Part shown: piece by piece, positions 7,097 to 13,763 of the stretch
Position numbering within the stretch: the stretch's first letter is position 1
Layout of the letters: every line of letters starts with the position of its first letter
DNA from: Hyphomicrobiales bacterium
Lineage (GTDB): Bacteria; Pseudomonadota; Alphaproteobacteria; Rhizobiales; Xanthobacteraceae
Length of the DNA: 20,471 nt
NCBI GenBank assembly: GCA_003164375.1
Contig: PLTE01000334.1
Coordinates: forward strand, 1 to 20,471
Reading direction: 5' to 3'
Program-made: the position numbers and the translations under genes
Notes under the pieces: model-generated
Told to the model about the DNA's origin: nothing
Databases searched by the model: none
The model's input: the letters and a program-made list of their open reading frames with translations, nothing else

Positions 7097-7972
7097 TCAA
7101 ACCAAATCCCTGCCGCCCTCTGCGGTGCCGAATCGAAGTCCTTTCTCTTTCAGCCAGCGGCGAAAGACAACTGAAGACAGATCTGCGCGGGTCGGAGTCT
7201 CGCTGCGCGGCTCCAATGGCAACAGTAGCGGCCGCTGATTCTCGACGATGATGCGATCCTGCAGAAAAATAACCTGCTCAAAATTGAGTAGATCAATTTG
7301 TGAAGAGCGATCGTCAATGAGATACATGACCGGTAGAGCGCGGCAGAGGTCTTCCTCGATGGGCTGAATGAACATCATGATGACATCGAGCCGGTCGGGA
7401 GAGGAGGGGCAGACTCGATAAAGCATCACCACGAAGGGCGACGGCACCCGATATGTGAGCTGGACCATCCCACCAGGACCGTTAGCCACAATCTGGGGCT
7501 GATAAAACTGGCAATTGGTTGCCCACACCTCGTCGACGTCGCGCCTAATTTCGCTTGCATACTGCGGTACTTCGGTATGGGGCTCGGCCCCGAGGATGTT
7601 GGGGTGGATGTAAGGGAAGTGCGCCATATCGAGGAAGTTTTCGACCAGCCGCAGTCCCGAAGTGCGCATCTTTATCCATCCGCACACAACGACACGGCGA
7701 TCTTTTTCCTCCGCCTCGGCCAGGCGAAAGATCTCGTGGCGCGGCGCGCCGAGGCTGGTCCACAAGCAATTGTACCGTTCTCGTGTCGGCAGAGCCGCTC
7801 CTGGGCGTCCGCTTGCGTCAACTTCATGCACGCTTACTCGATCGTTCGGACCGCGTCCGTAGATGATGTCCTGGCCAAGAAGCCGAGTTCGTATCGGATT
7901 GCCGCCGACGTCAGCCATAACGGCGATGGCGTACCATTCATCGAGCGCCACGATGTCGGTTGTTTTGGTCAT
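7097..7972 (-). CDS. Rieske-less non-heme-iron oxygenase catalytic subunit (NdmC-like)
   Basis: A 291-residue protein related to the catalytic half of Rieske oxygenases. The N-terminus begins like a normal family member (EWYAIAVMADVGGNPIRTRL, then LLGQDIIYGR). The segment that should carry CxH...CxxH is gone: the sequence passes from VHEVDASGRP straight to RYNCLWTSLGAP, the strand that normally follows the Rieske domain. The catalytic domain is intact: ENFLDMAHFPYIH gives bridging Asp115 and iron ligands His118 and His123, and Asp239 (LQDRIIVENQ) is the likely third ligand. From family knowledge this layout is that of NdmC, the N7-demethylase of caffeine-degrading Pseudomonas, which borrows the Rieske cluster of NdmD. 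ATG 7972 has GAGG 8 bases upstream. It is the last gene of the reverse operon, 35 bases after the GMC gene. The reaction is probably oxidative N- or O-dealkylation; substrate inferred only. Confidence 0.85.
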   Translation of the reverse strand: MTKTTDIVALDEWYAIAVMADVGGNPIRTRLLGQDIIYGRGPNDRVSVHEVDASGRPGAALPTRERYNCLWTSLGAPRHEIFRLAEAEEKDRRVVVCGWIKMRTSGLRLVENFLDMAHFPYIHPNILGAEPHTEVPQYASEIRRDVDEVWATNCQFYQPQIVANGPGGMVQLTYRVPSPFVVMLYRVCPSSPDRLDVIMMFIQPIEEDLCRALPVMYLIDDRSSQIDLLNFEQVIFLQDRIIVENQRPLLLPLEPRSETPTRADLSSVVFRRWLKEKGLRFGTAEGGRDLV

Positions 7973-8007
7973 CAGACATGCCTCAATTAACGCTCGCCAA
8001 GATCAGT

Positions 8008-9672
8008 TCAGGCGCGGTCATGGGTCAACTTCAAGCTCTTTGTGGCCTGACGCTCGGGCCCGAGTATGAAATCGGCCGCGCGCTCCGCGATCATCACAAC
8101 CGGAGCGTTGGTGTTGCATGACGGTATGATAGGAATGACCGACGCATCGGCGATGCGCAAGCCATCGACCCCACGCACGCGCAGGGACGGATCGACGACG
8201 GCTTGCTCGCCACTGCCCATGGCGCAGGTTCCGCAGGTATGAAAGAACGTATCGCACGCTCGGCGCACGAATAATTCCCGCTCACGCTTTGACAAGCGAC
8301 GATCGGGGGCTACCGGTCGCGCCACCAAGGCGGCGTACGCCGGCGTAGCCGCAAGTTCCATACAAAACTCCAAACCTTCGACAAGCGCCTGCAGGTCGGA
8401 CGTTTCGCTGAGGAAGTTCGGCTGAATTTCGATCCGGCCTCCGGGCGCCGCGCTGTCAAGCCGCATGCGGCCCCGGCTTTGCGAGCGCATCAAGCCTGGC
8501 GAAATTGCGAAGCAATCCGGTGGAAGCGAATAGTCGCGAATGACTTCCGGTCCGGCATGTGCACCCTGCACGACGAATGCGTGCAGATCTGGCCCCGGCA
8601 ATTCCGCCCTGCTCTTCCAATTGATGATACTGCCACCGCCGTTGTCGCGCACCGGTCCCAGCGGGCCTGCGGCCGCAAAGTTGACACCCATCAGCAGCGG
8701 ATGGTCCTGTAAGTTTTGACCGACCCCGACGAGACCGCTTATCACCGGCACGTCGAGGCGCTTCAGTTCGGCGGGATCGCCGATCCCCGAAATCATGAGA
8801 AGACGTGGTGAGTCGATCGCCCCGGCGCTAAGAACGATTTCCTGACTCGCTCGGGTCGTCCGCGGCACGCCATCAACGAGATGGGTTACCGACACGCAGC
8901 GGCTGGCCTCAAAGCCGAGCTTTATCGCCAAAGAATTGGTCAGAACCGTCAGGTTGGGCCGCCCCATAAACGGTCGCAGATATCCGCGGGCGATACTCCA
9001 CCGCAGACCGCTGCAAGTATTTAGATTGGCCAGCGCTACCCCCTCGTTGCTGGCGCCATTCATGTCATCGATGACCGGAATGCCGAGCATCGCCGCGCCC
9101 TCGATCATGGCGCGAGCGATCGGATGGGGATCGCGCGGCCGCTCGATGCGCAACGGCCCACCGGCGCCACGCCACGCGTTCGCACCGCCCTCCCAGTCTT
9201 CCGCTCGTTTGAAATAAGGCAGTACGGCGGCAAAATTCCAGCCGGTAGCTCCTCCCGCTTCCCAGTTGTCATAGTCGGATTGATGTCCACGATACCAAAT
9301 CATCGCGTTGATGCTGCTGCACCCACCGAGAACGCGTCCGCGTGGAATTCCAATGATGCGGCCGTCGACATGTGGTGATGGCGCGTAGTCGTAGCCCCAG
9401 TCATAGGGACCACGGAGCAACGCGGTCCAACGCGTAGCATCGTCAATCTCTGCAACGCCGATGTCCGATGGCCCGGCCTCGATCAGCAGCACGGTTGCGT
9501 CACTTCGTTCGGCCAGCCGCCGCGCCACCACCGCTCCGCCGCTGCCGCCGCCGATGATGACGAAATCGTATTCCCTCGCTAGCGGCGTGGAGCGCACGCT
9601 CCCGGCCTCCGCAATCCGCGTCGATCGGCTTCCCGGCGACGTCATTTCGATGGTTGGGCGATCGTACGGCAA
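8008..9672 (-). CDS. GMC-family FAD oxidoreductase (choline dehydrogenase/alcohol oxidase type)
   Basis: A 554-residue flavoprotein of normal length. Residues 35-65 form the FAD Rossmann motif (YDFVIIGGGSGGAVVARRL, with Glu65 in LLIEAG). The GMC signature GRVLGGCSSINAMIWYRG lies near 110-128, and SAGAIDSPRLLMISGIG is the second signature. The C-terminus has HTCGTCAMG (probable catalytic His478) and PSCNTNAPVVMIAERAAD (probable catalytic Asn522). Family members oxidise primary alcohols or hydroxyl groups to aldehydes, passing electrons to oxygen or a carrier. It has no signal peptide but about 34 extra N-terminal residues before the FAD motif. The start is TTG 9672 (AGAAG upstream) or ATG 9645. 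It lies between the GST-like and oxygenase genes in the reverse operon, so it may act on a hydroxylated intermediate of the same pathway. The exact substrate cannot be read from sequence. Confidence 0.92.
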   Translation of the reverse strand: MPYDRPTIEMTSPGSRSTRIAEAGSVRSTPLAREYDFVIIGGGSGGAVVARRLAERSDATVLLIEAGPSDIGVAEIDDATRWTALLRGPYDWGYDYAPSPHVDGRIIGIPRGRVLGGCSSINAMIWYRGHQSDYDNWEAGGATGWNFAAVLPYFKRAEDWEGGANAWRGAGGPLRIERPRDPHPIARAMIEGAAMLGIPVIDDMNGASNEGVALANLNTCSGLRWSIARGYLRPFMGRPNLTVLTNSLAIKLGFEASRCVSVTHLVDGVPRTTRASQEIVLSAGAIDSPRLLMISGIGDPAELKRLDVPVISGLVGVGQNLQDHPLLMGVNFAAAGPLGPVRDNGGGSIINWKSRAELPGPDLHAFVVQGAHAGPEVIRDYSLPPDCFAISPGLMRSQSRGRMRLDSAAPGGRIEIQPNFLSETSDLQALVEGLEFCMELAATPAYAALVARPVAPDRRLSKRERELFVRRACDTFFHTCGTCAMGSGEQAVVDPSLRVRGVDGLRIADASVIPIIPSCNTNAPVVMIAERAADFILGPERQATKSLKLTHDRA

Positions 9673-9805
9673 TGGCTGTCGCTTCTGCTAATTATGATCG
9701 CTGGAGGCTATAATAATCCAAAGTTCTCCATCACCACCGCGGTCCACTCCTCGGCCCGCGTCAACGGATGTCGCTCTCGTTGGCCTACCGCGATCGGTAA
9801 TCTCA

Positions 9806-10438
9806 TCAATGATAGGCCGGAATTCCCGGCATAGTGATGAAGCCCGGTATGCCTCGCACGTGTGCCATCCAACGTCGTAAGGCCGGGTACTCGTCGTGGT
9901 CGACACCGAAGTCACGGCTGAGCGCGATGTTGGGAAACAGTGCGATATCGACAATCGTTGCGGTATTGCCAATGAACCAAAATGTGTCATCGAACTGCTG
10001 TTTAGTCATGTGATCTTCCATCAGCCGAAAGGCTAGGCGCGCTTTGCGGTAGACCTTAGTCTCATCGGCTTCTATCTCGAAGAGAGCATGTGCACGCGCA
10101 ATCGACGCGGCGGATAGAATGCTACCCGAGAAGGCGAGCCATTGCATGATCCTGCCGAAAGTCTCGGGCTTTTCGGGAAGCCAGACACGCGCCGTGTCAT
10201 ATTTGAGAGCAAGATAGGTCAGTATGGCCTCCGCTCCATAAATTGTCAGATCCGCTTCGGTGAGAATCGGCAAAGCGCCGAGCGGATTGAGCCTAAGATA
10301 TCGCGCCGAGCGATGCTCGCTGCCGGGATGAACATCGACCGCCACTTTGTCATACAAGCAGCCGAGCGCGCCAAGAAACAGCCGAACCTTGTAACATTGA
10401 TCGTCGAGTTCGTAGTCGTAGAGCGTCAGCTTCGCCAT
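9806..10438 (-). CDS. glutathione S-transferase-like protein (NdmE-like)
   Basis: A 210-residue GST-fold protein: thioredoxin-like N-domain (residues 1-80, LTLYDYELDDQCYKVRLFLG, then NPLGALPILTEADLTIYG) and helical C-domain (MQWLAFSGSILSAASIARAH, GNTATIVDIALFPNIALSRD). The Glu-Ser pair that binds the glutathione gamma-glutamyl group in typical GSTs (ES-x-AIL) reads YGAEAIL here, so glutathione binding is doubtful. In caffeine-degrading Pseudomonas the GST-like NdmE is a structural partner that holds NdmC and NdmD together; the same role is inferred here. The frame is open to 10726, but ATG 10438 is the right start: it overlaps the last 13 bases of the Rieske gene, and the GST fold begins at once. 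That overlap predicts translational coupling. A 133-base gap separates it from the GMC gene. Confidence 0.88.
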   Translation of the reverse strand: MAKLTLYDYELDDQCYKVRLFLGALGCLYDKVAVDVHPGSEHRSARYLRLNPLGALPILTEADLTIYGAEAILTYLALKYDTARVWLPEKPETFGRIMQWLAFSGSILSAASIARAHALFEIEADETKVYRKARLAFRLMEDHMTKQQFDDTFWFIGNTATIVDIALFPNIALSRDFGVDHDEYPALRRWMAHVRGIPGFITMPGIPAYH

Positions 10439-11142
10439 GGCGCGGCCTCGTAGGAGCCCGCAGGCGCGGTGTCTGGCACCGGTTCCCGTTCTAGATCGTG
10501 CCGTAGTTCCTCCGCCCAAACTGCAGCCGACCGCCGCGCATTGCCCGGGTACTGTTCGGGACTGCCAAGAAAAACGATGTGCAGTGCGGTCTTGCCTTTC
10601 CCGAACGGTTGAAACCCCGCAATCATATTTTGTGGTCCAGCGTGGATCGAGATGAGAGCACCGCCGGCCAGCACAGTACATTCCGATCGCGCCGAAAGCG
10701 CCTGCATCGTCGCGATCGGCGCACAATCAACATAGAGACTACGCACGGGCGCAATATCGCGCCGATCAATCGGCAGATCGAGCGGCATTTCCATTTTCAG
10801 ATCCGAACACATCCACACCATTCCGAGCCGGTCGATGCACGGGTAAGTGGCGACACGAATTGTTGACGGAACGTCGAGTTGAGGGTGCGCAGGAATGAAA
10901 CGACAGCGGCCTTGCATGTCGTATTGCCAGCCGTGATACAGGCAAGCGATCCGATCGCCGCGAACGAATCCAAAGCTCAGCCGCATGCCGCGATGGGGGC
11001 AACGATCCTCCCAGGCGTGAACACCCCCGTCGGAATCGCGCCAAATGCAGATTTCCCGATCAAAGAGCCGGGTACCTGCCGAGGTTGCCGGCTCCAGCTG
11101 ATTTGACAGCGCCACCGGATACCAGCCACCGGAGAAACTCAT
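10426..11142 (-). CDS. stand-alone Rieske [2Fe-2S] protein lacking the oxygenase catalytic domain (NdmD N-terminus-like)
   Basis: A 238-residue protein whose first 115 residues form a complete oxygenase-type Rieske domain: CPHRGMRLSFGF and CLYHGWQY give Cys48, His50, Cys67 and His70 with the standard CxH-x16-CxxH spacing. The remaining 120 residues do not contain the ENFLD...H...H iron motif; they hold beta-rich sequence (ECTVLAGGALISIHAG, KGKTALHIVFLG) and a helical end. From memory of the family, NdmD carries an N-terminal Rieske domain followed by a similar extension and then a reductase; here the protein stops before the reductase. It probably passes electrons to the Rieske-less oxygenase at 7097. 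ATG 11142 has GGAG 6 bases upstream and overlaps the upstream stop as ATGA. The open frame to 11217 is not used. The electron donor to this protein is not encoded in the window. Confidence 0.88.
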   Translation of the reverse strand: MSFSGGWYPVALSNQLEPATSAGTRLFDREICIWRDSDGGVHAWEDRCPHRGMRLSFGFVRGDRIACLYHGWQYDMQGRCRFIPAHPQLDVPSTIRVATYPCIDRLGMVWMCSDLKMEMPLDLPIDRRDIAPVRSLYVDCAPIATMQALSARSECTVLAGGALISIHAGPQNMIAGFQPFGKGKTALHIVFLGSPEQYPGNARRSAAVWAEELRHDLEREPVPDTAPAGSYEAAPWRS

Positions 11143-11417
11143 GGGCCGCTCCGGTATTCTCCTACGCGCTCCGGCGCTTCTGCCGTGCTGACCCGATGAT
11201 GGTCGAGCACGAGGCAATCGATCGGACCGAGACTGCAGGCCAATTCAAACGCATCAAGCAGTTCCTCGTCGCCGGCAACCGAAACTTCGATGCAATTGGG
11301 GCCGGCCGAGTGCACGGCGGCGGCAAGCGAAAGCCGCTCGGCGCGATGGCGAATAAACTCAAGAAAGCTTTCAGGCTGGAATCGCCCAACGAAGAAGACG
11401 GTTGCAACTTGGGTCAT
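11139..11417 (-). CDS. acylphosphatase-fold small protein lacking catalytic residues
   Basis: A 92-residue protein aligning with acylphosphatase along its length: VFFVGRFQPESFLEFIRHRA matches the loop normally read as V-x-GRVQGVGFR, then AERLSLAAAVHSAGPNCIEV and VAGDEELLDAFELACSLGP. The catalytic Arg of the GVGFR loop is Leu (PESFL), and the catalytic Asn of the WVRN strand is Ser (AVHS), so hydrolysis of acyl phosphates is not expected. The stop overlaps the Rieske start by ATGA, predicting coupled translation and stoichiometric production. That makes an assembly or structural subunit of the oxygenase complex a reasonable guess. The ribosome binding site before ATG 11417 is weak. The gap to the upstream binding-protein gene is 119 bases. 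The fold call is by eye; the partner role is inference. Confidence 0.65.
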   Translation of the reverse strand: MTQVATVFFVGRFQPESFLEFIRHRAERLSLAAAVHSAGPNCIEVSVAGDEELLDAFELACSLGPIDCLVLDHHRVSTAEAPERVGEYRSGP

Positions 11418-11536
11418 TGTGCATCCGCACGATCCTGGACGTGCTATTGTCTCGCCGCCGCAATGTCATCTTGCGTGCTGCCGTGCGGAGCCTGCGCGCA
11501 AATGCCGGCATGCGCTTTTCGCGGCCATGCCTCCCG

Positions 11537-12583
11537 TCAGGGCGAGCCGTTTTTCACAGCGTCGGGATATTGCTCGGTCATTTTCGTGATGAAGGATTTG
11601 TCGTTCACGAATTGAAGAGTGTAGGCCTTCTTGTAATCCAAGCCCGGCTTGTAGAGACCGGCGGCGACCATGGCTTCGTAGAACGACTTCCAACGCGCGT
11701 CGTTCATCGTGCCAATGCCCTGCGTCAAAGCATCGCCAGACAGGACAATGCCGCGCGCCTTCATTTCGCCGAGCGAATATTGGACTTGGCCGTCACTGGT
11801 ACTGACGAGCTTCTGGACCAGTTCGCTTCCCGGCTTCGGATTCTGCCAGAAGCTGTACCAGCCCTCGAGCGTAGCTTGCACCATACGTTTGACGAGTTCG
11901 GGCTTCTTCTCGATCACATCCGCCCGTGTCACCAGGAGCGCGGCATAAGTATCCCAGCCGTAATCCGAGAGCAGGAAAGTGTTTGGATCGACGCCACCCT
12001 GTTTGATCGCATAGGGCTCGGCAGTAAGATAGGCCTGCTGCACCGCCATCTTGTCGTTAAGGAACGGCGCCATCTGGAAAGTGTAGGGCCGCACCTGATC
12101 GTCGGTATAGCCGTATTTCTTCTTCAACCAAGGCCAGAAAGAGCTGAACGAATCCTGCGACAGCAAGATTGGTACACCCTTCAACGACTCCATTGTGTCG
12201 TGTCCCACGCCCTTGTGAGAAAGCAGAACTTGAGGATCTTTCTGGTATTGCGCGGCAATCGCAACGAGCGGCGTGCCTTGTTCGAGGCCGTGTAATAACT
12301 CGCCGTCGGTGTGCAGGGTGACGAAATCGGCCTTGCCGCCCAGGAGAAGCAGCGAGCCATTCACCTGCGGGCCGCCCGGCTGCAGGTCGATGTCGATGCC
12401 GTACTTCTGATAAATGCCAGTGGCTTTTGCCTGATAGGCGCCGCCATGTTCCACTTCGGGGAACCAGTCCTCGTAAAATGTAACTTTGTCGTCTGCGCGG
12501 GCATGCAGTGGAAAGACGAAGGCCACAGCCAGACCGATTATACCACCAGTCCACAACTGTTGGAGGTTGCCACGGAGCCGCAT
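11537..12583 (-). CDS. ABC transporter periplasmic binding protein (NMT1/THI5-like, SsuA/ThiY family)
   Basis: A 348-residue secreted protein. The signal peptide (MRLRGNLQQLWTGG followed by a hydrophobic stretch ending PLHARA, cleavage near residue 30) precedes an NMT1-like two-lobe domain: VTFYEDWFPEVEHGGAYQA, then GIYQKYGIDIDLQPGG, GKADFVTLHTDGELL and LKGVPILLSQDS. The family binds small organic ligands including pyrimidines, sulfonates, nitrate-like ions and riboflavin precursors, so the ligand cannot be read directly. ATG 12583 is chosen because AGGAGA lies 6 bases upstream and the signal peptide starts there; the frame extends to 12634. It is the first gene of the reverse operon, and its ATPase and permease lie divergently across a 334-base regulatory gap, so the transporter is split over both arms. 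A set of CGCAAA/TTTGCG half-sites sits in its leader. Confidence 0.9.
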   Translation of the reverse strand: MRLRGNLQQLWTGGIIGLAVAFVFPLHARADDKVTFYEDWFPEVEHGGAYQAKATGIYQKYGIDIDLQPGGPQVNGSLLLLGGKADFVTLHTDGELLHGLEQGTPLVAIAAQYQKDPQVLLSHKGVGHDTMESLKGVPILLSQDSFSSFWPWLKKKYGYTDDQVRPYTFQMAPFLNDKMAVQQAYLTAEPYAIKQGGVDPNTFLLSDYGWDTYAALLVTRADVIEKKPELVKRMVQATLEGWYSFWQNPKPGSELVQKLVSTSDGQVQYSLGEMKARGIVLSGDALTQGIGTMNDARWKSFYEAMVAAGLYKPGLDYKKAYTLQFVNDKSFITKMTEQYPDAVKNGSP

Positions 12584-12598
12584 CCCTAATCTCCTGTT

Positions 12599-12635
12599 CG
12601 CAAAACATAGGCAGTTTGCGTATCGAACTCGCAAA
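12599..12635. promoter_or_regulatory. three alternating CGCAAA/TTTGCG half-sites, candidate operator
   Basis: CGCAAA (12599-12604), TTTGCG (12615-12620) and CGCAAA (12630-12635) alternate in orientation, with gaps of 10 and 9 bases. They form two overlapping inverted repeats sharing the central arm. They lie 16-52 bases upstream of the binding-protein ATG, where a repressor could block transcription of the reverse arm. Half-site spacing of 15-16 bases centre to centre suits a dimer binding one DNA face every 1.5 turns. Confidence 0.45.
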
Positions 12636-12818
12636 TTCTATGCCACCGGATGGGAGGCCAGATTGGCTATAGACCCGCTTATCGCTAGGGATGTGCACAC
12701 AGGATGATCAAAGCGATTAATATGGTTGCAGCCAAGGGATTGTCGACGCAGGACCATGCCCTTTGATAGCAGAGTCGGCCGGAAGCTCGGCGATAATGAT
12801 GGCATAGGACTTGCTGAC

Positions 12819-12847
12819 TTGGGTTGCCGCTTGAGTTTGGCTTATGG
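12819..12847 (+). promoter_or_regulatory. weak sigma70-like promoter candidate for the ABC ATPase arm
   Basis: TTGGGT (12819-12824) and TTATGG (12842-12847) are separated by 17 bases and end about 70 bases before the GTG start at 12918. Each box matches consensus at only about 3-4 of 6 positions, so this is a suggestion only. Confidence 0.18.
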
Positions 12848-12917
12848 AAGCTTCGATAGGCCGCCGTCGTCGAACGATGTCATCTCGGCTCCCGCCGCGC
12901 AGATTGGAGAATGAGCC

Positions 12918-13763
12918 GTGACGCAAACTGTAATGGAGCTCACGCCAAGCCGTGTCGCGACTGAAAGCGCAGTTTATCGTCCCCTGATTTCACTGAAGTC
13001 CGTCGGCAAAGTCTTCCGCAACGGCACGGAGGCTCTTCGTCGGATCAGCCTCGATATCCCAAGCCATCCGCAATTTGTAAGCCTGCTCGGCCCATCAGGG
13101 TGCGGCAAGAGCACGCTGCTGCGGATCATCTCCGGCCTCGACACTTGCAGTTCGGGTAGTGTCGAATGGCCGACATCAATGCACGATGTGCAGGCGCGTC
13201 CGTTGGAGCAGGTCGGCTTCGTTTTTCAGGAACCGACGCTGCAGCCGTGGTCCACGGTCTTCGACAATGTCTACCTGCCGATGCGCCTGAAAGGTCAACG
13301 TCGCAAGGACGCGCATGATCGCGTGATGGAAGTTCTCAAGCTCGTCCATCTCGATGGCTTTGCGAACAATTATCCGCGACAGCTCTCAGGCGGCATGAAG
13401 ATGCGCGTCTCGGTCGCGCGCGCATTGGTCATGAAACCGAAGCTTCTTCTTATGGACGAGCCATTTGCGGCGCTCGACGAAATTACCCGGCTCCAGCTCA
13501 ACAACGATTTGCTGGAGCTGTGGCAGGCGCAGGGGTTAACGGTGATTTTCGTAACCCACAGTATTTACGAGTCAGTCTATCTTTCGGACCGCATCGTCGT
13601 AATAGGCGCCCGACCAGGACGCATCGTCGCTGACATTCCGATAGACGCGCCTTACCCGCGTAGCGAAGAATTTCGTACTTCCAGCGTCTACAACGAACAT
13701 TGCCGACATGTATCGGCGCAGTTGAAGGCCGCAATGGGACGGCCGGGCGAGTCATCGCCATGA
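12918..13763 (+). CDS. ABC transporter ATP-binding protein (SsuB/TauB/ThiZ-like)
   Basis: A 281-residue cytoplasmic ATPase with every nucleotide-binding motif: Walker A GPSGCGKST (58-66), Q-loop VFQEPTLQPW (Gln104), signature LSGGMKMRVSVARAL (from 156), Walker B LLLMDEPFAALDE (Asp180, Glu181) and switch His214 (FVTHSIYES). The PTLQPW segment after the Q-loop is typical of the nitrate/sulfonate/taurine/pyrimidine importer group. The start is GTG 12918, with GGAGA about 8 bases before it; an internal ATG at 12933 is possible. Its stop overlaps the permease start by ATGA, so the two are coupled. It energises uptake of whatever the divergently encoded periplasmic protein (11537-12583) binds, which fits the first step of the catabolic cluster. 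Confidence 0.95.
   Translation: MTQTVMELTPSRVATESAVYRPLISLKSVGKVFRNGTEALRRISLDIPSHPQFVSLLGPSGCGKSTLLRIISGLDTCSSGSVEWPTSMHDVQARPLEQVGFVFQEPTLQPWSTVFDNVYLPMRLKGQRRKDAHDRVMEVLKLVHLDGFANNYPRQLSGGMKMRVSVARALVMKPKLLLMDEPFAALDEITRLQLNNDLLELWQAQGLTVIFVTHSIYESVYLSDRIVVIGARPGRIVADIPIDAPYPRSEEFRTSSVYNEHCRHVSAQLKAAMGRPGESSP

Larger units (their letters stand above)
12584..12917. promoter_or_regulatory. divergent regulatory region of the catabolic cluster
   Basis: These 334 bases separate the two arms of the cluster and must contain both promoters. Close to the reverse arm there are three half-sites (12599-12635). Close to the forward arm there is only a weak promoter-like pair near 12819-12847. A short forward frame (12726-12914) is open but not protein-like. 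No regulator gene is adjacent, so the controlling protein is encoded elsewhere. Confidence 0.6.

Noticed and set aside
7555..8069. Several forward ORFs of 66-137 codons
   Set aside because: All are antisense to the oxygenase gene and contain no domain pattern.
9688..9990. 100-codon reverse ORF after the GST-like gene
   Set aside because: It overlaps the GST-like gene in another frame and its non-overlapping part is low-complexity Arg/Asp/Gly sequence.
10439..10726. 96-residue extension of the GST-like frame
   Set aside because: It lies over the Rieske coding sequence in another frame, is Arg/Cys-rich and unlike any GST N-terminus; ATG 10438 begins the fold.
11139..11417. Active acylphosphatase
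   Set aside because: Both catalytic positions (Arg of GVGFR and Asn of WVRN) are substituted, so an enzymatic assignment would be wrong.
11402..12295. 297-codon forward ORF
   Set aside because: Antisense to the binding-protein gene, which has a signal peptide, a good ribosome binding site and a clear NMT1 domain; the forward product has no recognisable domain.
13700..13759. 20-residue extension of the permease
   Set aside because: It overlaps the ATPase gene in another frame; the ATGA overlap at 13760 and the upstream site mark the real start.
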